Assembly (NCBI RefSeq): GCF_000142905.1
Contig: NW_013657679.1
Coordinates: 126,657-190,656 of the forward strand
Reading direction: 5' to 3'
Source: Thecamonas trahens ATCC 50062
Lineage: Eukaryota > Apusozoa > Apusomonadida > Apusomonadidae
DNA: 64,000 nucleotides
In this document: positions 1 through 7,801 of the stretch, piece after piece
Position numbering within the stretch: the stretch's first letter is position 1
Layout: each line of letters starts with the position of its first letter
The notes under the pieces: generated by a model
The model's database searches: none
Seen by the model: only the letters and a program-made list of their open reading frames with translations
What the model was told of the DNA's origin: nothing
Program-made: the position numbers and the translations under genes

Positions 1-906
1 CCGCCGTCGTCGTCGTCTCACACGCCCGATGGGGACGAGGGTGACGTGGCGGCACCGGCACACCGGGTGGCCATGGTTGGGCTGGGCAATCCGGGGCGAT
101 CGTATGCGTACACGCGGCACAACGCGGGAGCGACAGTGCTGGCGGCGCTGGTGGCAAAGTACCTCGAGCCGGCGCATGGAGTCCGATCGGCGCCCGAGTG
201 CTGGCGCGGAGGAGTCGAGGCCGAGGCCAGCGCAGGCGGAAAGGCCAATCTGCTCTCTGCCACGGTCCAGTGCTACGAAGCGATGTTTGAGGCGCCGATG
301 AGCGGGTTGACTCGTGAGCCGTGGGATGCCATTGACGTGCTGTCGGTGCGAGCGGCGGCGGCGACACGCGAGCACGGAGTCAGCCACCCGACCGCCCATG
401 CTGCGCTCATCTTTCCGCACACCTACATGAACCGGTCGGGCATTGCAGTGGCGCAGTTTGCCGACGCATATGGGCTCGAGCTTGGCCCGGAGGGCTCGGA
501 CCTGCTTCTGGTCTGCTATGACGACCTCAATCTCCCGCTCGGTGCTCTCAAGCTCGTCTCCAAGCGGACCCGCAAGGGCGAGAAGAAGATTCCGCACAAT
601 GGCCTCCGCTCGGTCTGCTCCAAGCTCCCAGACGGCTCGCTCGTCGCCCGTCTCCGCATCGGCATCGGACGGCCGACTGACGGCACGCCCGTCACCGACT
701 TTGTCCTCTCCGAGTTTGACTCTTCAGAGCGCAAGGCGCTGCACGCTGTTGCCTCGTTTGCCACTCACGTCATCCGCGTCCTCCTTCACCGCGGCGTCGA
801 CCGCGCCGCCAACATCGCCAACAACTACACAGCCTCGGAGTTTGCCTCGGCCTACGCCCGTGCCATCTCGCAGCGCGCCGCCGAGTCGCTCCTCCCGCAG
901 GCATGA
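1..906 (+). CDS. Peptidyl-tRNA hydrolase, Pth/PTH1 family (5' end outside window)
   Basis: Enzyme that releases tRNA from prematurely dropped peptidyl-tRNA, recycling tRNA in the organelle or cytosol. The frame is open to base 1, so the true start may lie outside; an in-frame ATG exists at 73, directly before GLGNPG, but it would leave almost no N-terminus. Family signatures seen: GLGNPG, then RHNAG carrying the catalytic His, PHTYMNRSG with the substrate-binding Asn, YDDLNLPLG with the catalytic Asp, and PHNGLRS. The DFVLSEF segment near the C-terminus also fits. An insert of about 60 residues separates the first and second motifs and is longer than in bacterial Pth. Its C-terminal neighbour is cathepsin, about 380 bp away on the same strand. 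Family assignment is secure; cellular location is not visible because the N-terminus is missing. Confidence 0.9.
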   Translation, partial: PPSSSSHTPDGDEGDVAAPAHRVAMVGLGNPGRSYAYTRHNAGATVLAALVAKYLEPAHGVRSAPECWRGGVEAEASAGGKANLLSATVQCYEAMFEAPMSGLTREPWDAIDVLSVRAAAATREHGVSHPTAHAALIFPHTYMNRSGIAVAQFADAYGLELGPEGSDLLLVCYDDLNLPLGALKLVSKRTRKGEKKIPHNGLRSVCSKLPDGSLVARLRIGIGRPTDGTPVTDFVLSEFDSSERKALHAVASFATHVIRVLLHRGVDRAANIANNYTASEFASAYARAISQRAAESLLPQA

Positions 907-1289
907 CTTTTTGTTCCGGCCAGCATCAGACTCTGCCTGATGAGACTCGACGACGCGCGGGTGGGTTGCCAACGCTCGAGGGCGTTGCATATGCAAGAGT
1001 TGCTCTTGGCCGACGGATCCGGAACGGATTTGGAGTTGGTGGACAGTGTCGCCTCGCGAGTCGGCAGCGGCAAAACGGCTCGCGACCACACGATAGCGAG
1101 CAAAGCACAGCAGTGGGTAGGCACGTGACCGCAATCGGACGGGAAGGGGAGGGGGGGGGGGCGGAAAAAGGGCCGTCACGATCAAACGACGACATTGCTT
1201 GGCCTCGTCACGCCCTTCCACTTCCACCCACACCCACACGTATGTAACACGGCCACAGCCACGGCACACTTCTCCCCAACATTACTCCC
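907..1289. other. Intergenic region, Pth to cathepsin
   Basis: No gene seen. It holds the 3' end of the hydrolase transcript and the cathepsin promoter, with a G run near 1150 and a CA/CCA-rich stretch near 1220-1250. Confidence 0.5.
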
Positions 1290-2577
1290 ATGAAGGTCAC
1301 ACTCATGTACGTACTTTTGTGCACCGCTATGCTACCGCCCCGCCCTCCTTCCCCCTGTCCACCCTGCACTTACCTCCCTCGGCGACCGCAGCATGGTGAT
1401 TGTCGTGGCAGCGGCTGTGGTGGTCAACGCGACGGGCAACTTTGGGCATGCCCGCAACTTTGCTCTGTTCAAGGAGACGTACAAGCGGCAGTACGCAAGC
1501 AGCAAGGCTGAGGCAGCAGCGTTTGAGGTGTTTAAGACGAACGCGGAGAAGGCTGCCAAGCTGGAAGCTGCCAACAAGGCAGCGGGCGGCGATGCCAAGT
1601 TTGGCATGTCGCCGTTCATGGATCTGACGGAGAATGAGTTCAAGGCGCGGTACCTGATGCCCAAGGGTGCGGTTGAGGGCGGCGCTGCGGAGCTGCCTGT
1701 CCTTCGTGCCAGCAACGTGGGCGCACTGCCCAAGGCGTACGACTGGCGCGACCACAAGCCTGCGGTGATCACGCCTGTGAAGAACCAGGGCCAGTGCGGG
1801 TCGTGCTGGGCATTCTCTGCCGTCTCCGAGGTCGAGTCGATGTGGGCCCTGGCTGGACACGAGCTGGTGGTGCTCTCCGAGCAGCAGGTTGTTGACTGCG
1901 ACACTACGGACGACGGATGCAATGGTGGCGACACCATTTCGGCGTACCACTACATCGAGAAGGCCGGCGGGCTTGTGCCGGAGAAGGACTACCCGTACAC
2001 GGCGCGCGACGGCAAGTGCAAGGACTCGGTGGTGAAGAAGGACGCAGTGGCAAAGATTATGGGCTACAACTACGCGACCTCGCCGAGCACCAAGAACGAG
2101 ACGCAGCTGGCGGCCAACCTCATGTCGACCGGCCCGGTCTCGATCTGCGTCGACGCCTCGTCGTGGCAGACGTACACCTCGGGCATTCTCTCGCACTGCG
2201 GCAAGCAGCTGGACCACTGCGTTCAGATCACCGGGTGGGGCACGTCGGGCTCGGAGATGTACTGGTGGGTCCGCAACTCGTGGGCCACCTCGTGGGGCAT
2301 GAGCGGGTACATCCAGCTCAAGTTTGGCCAGAACACTTGCGGACTCGCCGACGAGGCCACCATTGTCACCATCAACACGCCCGGCACCCACACGTCGGGC
2401 ACGTCGTCGGGCAGCTCGTCGTCGGGCGGCTCGTCGTCGGGATCGACCGGCTACACCTCGTCGGGCTCGGGCTCGTCGTCGTCCGACGTTGGCTCGTACT
2501 CGGGCTACTCATCGTATGGCGCCGACCGCGTGGCCAAGCCGGACTACACCTCGTCGTCGTCGACCTCCAGCCTTTAA
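1290..2577 (+). CDS. Cathepsin L-like papain-family cysteine protease (C1A), one intron
   Basis: Lysosomal or secreted cysteine endopeptidase of about 400 residues. Exon 1 is 1290-1306, the intron 1307-1391 (GTACGT...CAG) and exon 2 1392-2577; joining them gives a signal peptide starting MKVTLIMVIVVAAAV. This start is preferred to the internal ATG at 1393 because it completes the hydrophobic leader. Residues ~30-100 are an I29 inhibitor propeptide. The mature enzyme begins near LPKAYDWRDH. Catalytic residues are Gln and Cys in NQGQCGSCWAFS (Cys near residue 144), His in LDHCVQITGWG and Asn in VRNSWATSWG; the GCNGG motif is present. After the protease fold comes an unusual Ser/Gly/Thr-rich tail of ~70 residues, possibly a glycosylated linker. 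The stop codon TAA overlaps the left end of the inverted-repeat element that follows. Confidence 0.93.
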
Positions 2578-2631
2578 CCCGTAACGGTACGGTCATTCGG
2601 ACGCGTTGTCGCGCGTCTCAAAGTGAACAAC
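2575..2631 (+). repeat. Left terminal inverted repeat
   Basis: Matches the reverse complement of 3141-3197. The longest uninterrupted shared blocks are CGCGTTGTCGCGCG and CTCAAAGTGAACAAC, with GTAACGGTAC-type sequence at the outer end. Confidence 0.85.
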
Positions 2632-3140
2632 TCGATGATACTTGACTTCCAGGTCACCGGCCGACGCTGCGCGACGCCTGCTTGGCCTGCGGCTTGAGGT
2701 GGGAGGCGCGCCCGCACGTGATGGCGCCGACATGTAGACGCCTGCCTGAAGGATGCCCGAGTTGCCGTCGCAGTGACGACCCCGACGACCGGGAAGGAGA
2801 GCATGCCAGAGTTGAACACAGCGGCCAGACGGGAGAGCGCGAGAACGTCTTGCGACTGACGAGCTTGCCGGACGGCGTGGCCGCGCACAAGTGGTGGCAC
2901 GCCATTCTTGTACTGGATTCTGGACACCGCGCTCATCAACGCGTACGCGATCTACGCTGACGCGAGCCCACGCCCCGCCATGACTCGCGTGGCTTTTCTC
3001 TGCGACATCATCGACGCCCTCGCCGCCAGCGCCGACGCCGTCAGCTCCGCGCCGTCGCGCAAGCGGAAGCGCACCTCTGCAGCGGCTGCTCGTCAACACC
3101 ATTTTCCCCAACAAGTTCGTGTTGTTCGTGTTCGTGCTGT

Positions 3141-3197
3141 GTTGTTCACTTTGAGGCGCGCGACAACGCGCCCGAACGACAGTACCGTTAACGGTTA
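3141..3197 (-). repeat. Right terminal inverted repeat
   Basis: Inverted partner of 2575-2631. Just inside it, at 3118-3147, is a short GTTGTTCGTG-like tandem run absent from the left end. Confidence 0.85.
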
Positions 3198-3203
3198 GTT
3201 AGT

Positions 3204-4463
3204 CTACATGGCGTTCTCCTTGTCGGCCGCCCGGCGCCCGACGTCGAGCGTCCTCCGCGCCGACGGCGGCGGCGACGTCGAGCGCTCGCGCGGAATGACC
3301 GAGAGGTCCAGCGCCGACAGCGTCGCCCGCGCATCGACCTCGGTGACCTTGGTCGCGTTGCGCGACGAGAGGCCCGAGGCCGCTGACCGGGCGAACGAGA
3401 GCGGCAGCGGCTCGTCAGTGAGCGAGTTGATGGCCGAGAGCGGTGAGCGGTAGTGCGCCGGTGCGCGGACGGCCGCTGCCCGTGCCGATCGCGTCGCCGG
3501 CGGCGTAGCCGGCTCACTCGCCACCAGGTCCAGGAGCGGCGTGGGAAGGCCCGACGAGCGCGGTGGCGCGTCCCAGTCAAGCTCGTCGAGCTCGTCGAGC
3601 GAGTCTCCGAGCATGAGTGAGCTTGCGGAGCTCCCCGACGAGCTTGCCGACGAGCCAGATGAGTTGGCCTCGGCCTCGGCTTCGCTCCCAAGGCCAAAGA
3701 TGGCGAGAAGCGAGTCGGCGGTAGAGATAGCGGCGCGGGCGTCGGCAGGCGCCGGCTTGCCGCCGGCCACCACGTGAGTCTCCAGCGAGAGCAGCGCAGT
3801 TCGGAGCGCATACAGCGCGGCTTCGATGGAGCCTGCGGGCTCGAGACTCGCGAGGTCGACCGGGACAGGCAGTCCGGCCTTGCTCAGGATCCGCTGCATG
3901 ATGCGGACGACGTTGCGGAGCGCGGCGCGGGTGCCCGGGCCAGCGCCAGTGCTTTCCGCCGCCGGCCGCGGAAGCGGCGGCGGCAGTGGCGGCGCCGCGC
4001 TCCGCGACGCTGCCATGCGCTTGCGCAAGCCGCGCGCGTCGGCCCGCGCCGCGTTGGCCTCGGCCTGGGCGCTCGCTGCTTCGATCGCCGCTGCCTCGGC
4101 CCGCGCCTCGGCTGCGCCCGCTCGGGCACTCGCCGCCTCGGCTTGTGCAGACAGAAACCGAATCTCGGCCAGCGCCATATCAAGCCTGGCCGAGGCCCGG
4201 AGCTCCAGAAGCGCCGCTTGCTTGCGGCTGTTCCCTACTGCTGTTGCTGTTGTCGACTGCGGCGCAGCTGATGCCAGTGCGCGGGCTGCGTTGGGCAGCG
4301 AGGCCAGAAACGCTGCTGGCGTGTCAGTCTCGTAGCTGTTGCTCGATGCCGTTGAAGAGTGCCCAGACTGAGAGGATGAGGTTGCCGGGCGGCGTCGTGG
4401 GCGCGACGGCGAGTCAAAGGTGGCGGCAATGTCGTCGGCGACGCCGGAGAGCCACGAGAGCAT
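3204..4463 (-). CDS. Uncharacterised Ala-rich coiled-coil protein
   Basis: Predicted 419-residue protein that I do not recognise. The start is the first ATG (MLSWLSGVADDIA) at 4463; the open frame extends a little further upstream but only with GTG. The amphipathic MLSWLSGVADDIAATFD opening is followed by a Ser/Thr-rich stretch. Residues ~80-160 are Ala/Glu/Arg-rich heptads typical of a coiled coil (repeats of EARAEAAAIEAASAQ type). A conserved-looking segment around RNVVRIMQRILSKAGLPVP follows, then acidic SLDELDELDWD and a disordered Ser/Pro tail. The opening resembles the amphipathic start of golgin-like proteins only loosely. It converges with cathepsin, separated almost entirely by the transposon. 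Confidence 0.7.
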   Translation of the reverse strand: MLSWLSGVADDIAATFDSPSRPRRRPATSSSQSGHSSTASSNSYETDTPAAFLASLPNAARALASAAPQSTTATAVGNSRKQAALLELRASARLDMALAEIRFLSAQAEAASARAGAAEARAEAAAIEAASAQAEANAARADARGLRKRMAASRSAAPPLPPPLPRPAAESTGAGPGTRAALRNVVRIMQRILSKAGLPVPVDLASLEPAGSIEAALYALRTALLSLETHVVAGGKPAPADARAAISTADSLLAIFGLGSEAEAEANSSGSSASSSGSSASSLMLGDSLDELDELDWDAPPRSSGLPTPLLDLVASEPATPPATRSARAAAVRAPAHYRSPLSAINSLTDEPLPLSFARSAASGLSSRNATKVTEVDARATLSALDLSVIPRERSTSPPPSARRTLDVGRRAADKENAM

Positions 4464-4944
4464 GCTGGGCACTGCGCTTGATCTGTTGGTCAGGTCTCGC
4501 TCTGGTTGTGATACGCACACAGGCTCCACGGCTTGTGAGCGACCGGGGAGAAGGGAAGTATCCCGTTGTGCACGGTGAGTGGTGTTGGAACTTGTCGTCG
4601 CCTATCCGGACAAGCGGTCCCTGTAACTGTCGTCCAGATGCCTCGAGCCAGTTACCGCTCTACGCGCGCCTCTGTCGTACGACTGAAAAGTTTGAAAAAT
4701 TTGGCAAGCGAACGCATCGACCGCACCCACCCATCGCAATCAACCATGTCAACGAATGGTGTGACTGCCCACGAACAAACGAGCAAACGAACAAACGAAC
4801 GAACGAACGAACCAACGAACGAACGAAACGAACGAACGAATAAACGAACGAACGAACGAACGAATCGAGGTCGACATGGAGCAAGGCAGGCGGAGCGAGT
4901 GGCAATTGCCAAAGTTACTAGCACCCAACTCACCACCACTCAAT
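4464..4944. other. Divergent intergenic region with CGAA microsatellite
   Basis: Lies between the start of the coiled-coil gene (minus) and cofilin (plus), so it should hold both promoters. No gene is seen. The main feature is the tetranucleotide array listed separately. Confidence 0.6.
4769..4866. repeat. (CGAA)n microsatellite
   Basis: About 24 near-tandem copies of CGAA/ACGA with scattered variants (CAAA, CCAA, AATA). It is AT-richer than its surroundings and sits about 80 bp upstream of the cofilin start codon. Confidence 0.9.
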
Positions 4945-5885
4945 ATGGTAAGTGCCGCAGCGTCATAGTACATGCAATTTTCCCCGCACTCTCCCCCCAG
5001 GCAGAGGGCAAGCGAGGGGGAGGGCGAACAACGACCTTGCCTACCCCGCTACTTGCGGCACGGTTGGGTTTCAAGTGTGGCGGTGAGCCCGGCTGCAAGG
5101 TCGCGGTCGCCTAGCACGTCGTCGCCTCCTTTTTTTCGTTGTTGAGCCGCCACGCGGCGACCCAGTGACTCGCCCCCGCGCAAGCTTGCCTTCCCTCACG
5201 GGCCGGCTAGAGCTCGGGGTGAGCGCTGCGAGCCCCACCTCCACCAGCGAGCATGCTCCCCCCAAGTAGCTACTTGGAGCAAGAGGCAGCGGTGGTGGTT
5301 GCCATGGCAGGCGGCTTTGCCCCCGCAGCTGGTACCATGCTTCCGACGACGTTGTGCGATTCTCGAGAATTTGGTCGTTTGGGCGATTCTGGCGAAAACT
5401 CACCACCAAATTTCTTTGCTCGTTTGCCATATGTCAAACGGACGGGACGGGGCGGGGCGACGTAGGCTACCGGTATCTCTGTTGACGACGCCTGCGTCGA
5501 GGCCTTCCAGGAGCTCAAGATCGGGCACAAGCACCGCTTCGTGATCTTCAAGATCAACGACGACCACACCGCCGTCGAGCCGCTCGTTAACGGCGACAAG
5601 GACGCCACGTGGGACGACTTCTGCGCCCAGCTCCCGGCCGACTCGTGCCGCTACGCCATCTTTGACTTTGAGTTTGAGACCAACGACGGTGGCAAGCGCA
5701 ACAAGATCACCTTTGTTGTGTGGACCCCTGACGTCTGCCGCGTGAAGGAGAAGATGCTCTACGCCGGCACCAAGGACGCCGTCAAGAAGAAGCTCGAGGG
5801 CATCCAGTGCGAGGTCCAGGCCACCGACAACTCGGAGATCGAGTACGACGTCGTCAAGGAGAAGGCTTCCCGCTTCGACAACTAA
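4945..5885 (+). CDS. ADF/cofilin, with an ATG-only first coding exon
   Basis: Small actin-severing and depolymerising protein, 140 residues, the normal family length. Exon 1 codes only the initiator ATG (4945-4947) followed at once by the donor GTAAGT. The intron runs 4948-5465 and ends GTAG. Exon 2 (5466-5885) continues ATGISVDDACVEAF. Without this junction the open frame would begin at MIFKIND and lack the conserved N-terminal regulatory Ser region. The actin-binding long helix is clear: ITFVVWTPDVCRVKEKMLYAGT, then KDAVKKKLEGIQ and the C-terminal helix. An intron directly after the start codon is also known from plant and fungal cofilin genes, which supports the model. It converges with the solute-binding gene 132 bp away. 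Confidence 0.93.
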
Positions 5886-6017
5886 TTTGCTTGTCGCAAG
5901 CCCTGCGTATTGCCGCACATCCGTCGGTCGGGACGTAAACTGTCTCCAGCCAACGAGCGAACTTGCCTCTTCTTCCCCCACCTCCCCCCCTTTCCAAACA
6001 GCTGCCGTTTACATACA

Positions 6018-7409
6018 CTATGCGTTGCTCCACGATCCGCTTGACTCGGACGACGACGACGGCGGAATGTCAGCGGTCGACGCCCAGCGCGGCCGGCCGA
6101 CAATGGCGCCGCCGCGCGCAAAGACCCGCCCGCCGTTGGCAATCGGCTCGACAGGGACTAGCGGCTCGAGGTGCGAGCCGACACGCGACGCCTCGCCGCG
6201 CGCCACTGGCGCCGACGGCGCTACCACCCGCGCGTACGCGTATGCGATACCGGCCAGCACCGCAATCGCCGCAACAATCACAAGCACAAGCAGCGGAATG
6301 CCGGCCTCGGGCTCAAGCCCGAGCACACGCTCGCTCCGCCCGCCAGAGACCTGCGCGTTGAGCCGGGTCATGAACGTGTAGCCGAGACCCTCGACGAGCG
6401 TCTCGTCGGTCGGATACACTACGTACGGCATCAACCGGCAGTCCTCACACACCATCTGCTCCGTCGCGTTGGCCACGTCCGGATACTCACCAAGTCCGAC
6501 GTGGAAGGTCGGCTCGCTGGACGCCGCATCGGCGAACAGGCTCTCCAGCGACGGCATGACCACCAGCCGCGCCTGACCCAGCTGCACAAGCGCGTACGAC
6601 TCGGCCGGCGAGCCAGCCACAACGCCCACCAGCACACCAGCCGCGTTGAGATCCTCGCTCGACACAAGGTCGAGGCTCGGCTCGCGCCCCGTCCGCAGGA
6701 CACCAAAGTGCGGCACAGCATACGCGCAGCTGAACAGCATCCTCTCCGCCACCTCGGGCGCCGCCGCAATTTGCGCCGCCACAACGTCCACCGCCGAGTC
6801 GGGCGCCGAGACCGCGGTCACCATGTCGCCAAACAGCTCGGTCTCCACCAGGATCTGCACAAACGAGACCACAATGTCCACACCGTAGTGTGCCGACATC
6901 TTGGCCGCCATAGCCTCCAGTACGTCACGGTCGTAGCCGACCACAGCGCCATCGTCGGTCATGCAGAGGTACGGGCAGTTGTTGAGCGGGCTCCCCACTA
7001 CCAGCGCTTTGGCCTCCAGCACCGCAGCCAGTGCCCCGCCCACCAACGGCTCGGCAGGATACCCCAGATCCACACTCGTCGAGTTGCCAATCACCACAAC
7101 CTCGTCCTCCCGCTCACATCCGGTGGGCAATGAGGTGTTGCCTAGCTCGGGCAGCCACGTCGCCCGACCGCTGCTCACACCGTCCTCTGCCATCACCTCG
7201 CCAAGCGCAGCATTCACAGCCTCAATCAGCTCGTCATTGCCCTATCCCCCCCCTGACCATGAGTCCCCTCCTCCCTTCCCCGCATGAACTGCTGCTACCC
7301 TTCCCTCCTTCCTCGGACCACCTACCAGCTGTGCGTAGCCAGCATACACCGGCCCTGCGGCCAAGACAGCCAAAAGTACAAGGGCCACCACCAGCACACG
7401 GAGTGCCAT
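6018..7409 (-). CDS. Type I membrane protein with bacterial-type solute-binding (SBP family 3-like) domain
   Basis: Predicted 435 residues. Exon 1 (7326-7409) encodes a signal peptide, MALRVLVVALVLLAVLA. The intron is 7242-7325 (GTAGGT...TAG), and exon 2 is 6018-7241. The lumenal or extracellular part resembles periplasmic amino-acid-binding proteins: VVGYDRDVLEAMAAKM is the typical 'G-[FY]-D-x-D-[LV]' entry to the fold, and IAAAPEVAERMLFSCAY resembles the 'T..R.....FS.PY' ligand-loop region. One transmembrane helix lies near residues 343-366 (IPLLVLVIVAAIAVLAGIAYA), followed by a ~60-residue cytoplasmic tail ending in Ser/Asp-rich sequence. There is no channel or kinase domain, so it is not an ionotropic glutamate receptor as it stands. 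A nutrient or signal receptor role is inference. Confidence 0.7.
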
Positions 7410-7801
7410 GCGTATGTATATGTTTGGTGGTCCGGTGTGGGTGGTGGTGAGGTGGTGCAACCGACGCAGTGGCTGGCTGGCTGGGTCGGGGGGGAGGGGG
7501 GGGGGGAGGGGGGCGGCTTTGTGGCTGTGGTTGGTGTGCCCGTCTCAGGTGACTGCAGTGGTTGGAGCAACCGGTGGTGTAGTTGGACTGCTCAAAGTGA
7601 CATGTCATGCCACTTGCCATGGATCGCTCATTCATCCATCCCTGCGCCACGCCTGCCCCGGCTCTCTTTTTCCCCGCAGTTGTCCCGCGTCCCCCCTCCC
7701 CCCCCCCTCCTCCCCTCCCCCCCCTCCTCTCACGATACTGCTCTCTCACACTCACTCTCTTACCCCCGTTGCCGACCAAGAGTTTGTGAAGAAGAAACCG
7801 T
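7410..7801. other. Divergent intergenic region
   Basis: Promoter region between the solute-binding gene (minus) and the alpha-glucosidase (plus). It has a G-rich run at ~7490-7520 and a C/CT-rich tract at ~7680-7770. No gene seen. Confidence 0.5.

Larger units (their letters stand above)
2575..3197. mobile_element. Non-autonomous inverted-repeat DNA transposon (MITE-like)
   Basis: A segment of about 620 bp bounded by imperfect terminal inverted repeats of about 57 bp, with roughly six to seven mismatches. The ends sit on TA (or TTA) at 2575-2576 and 3196-3197, which would be the target-site duplication. No transposase is encoded; the internal open frames match no family I know. It fills the gap between two convergent genes almost exactly. 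Removing it leaves the cathepsin frame ending CTT TAG, with the next gene's stop only 5 bp further on, matching the spacing of other convergent pairs in this window. Superfamily is uncertain: TA suggests Tc1/mariner and TTA suggests PIF/Harbinger. Confidence 0.75.

Noticed and set aside
2593-3114. Open frames inside the inverted-repeat element
   Set aside because: They lack transposase motifs, overlap in several frames and have no start context, so they look like chance openness in GC-rich DNA.
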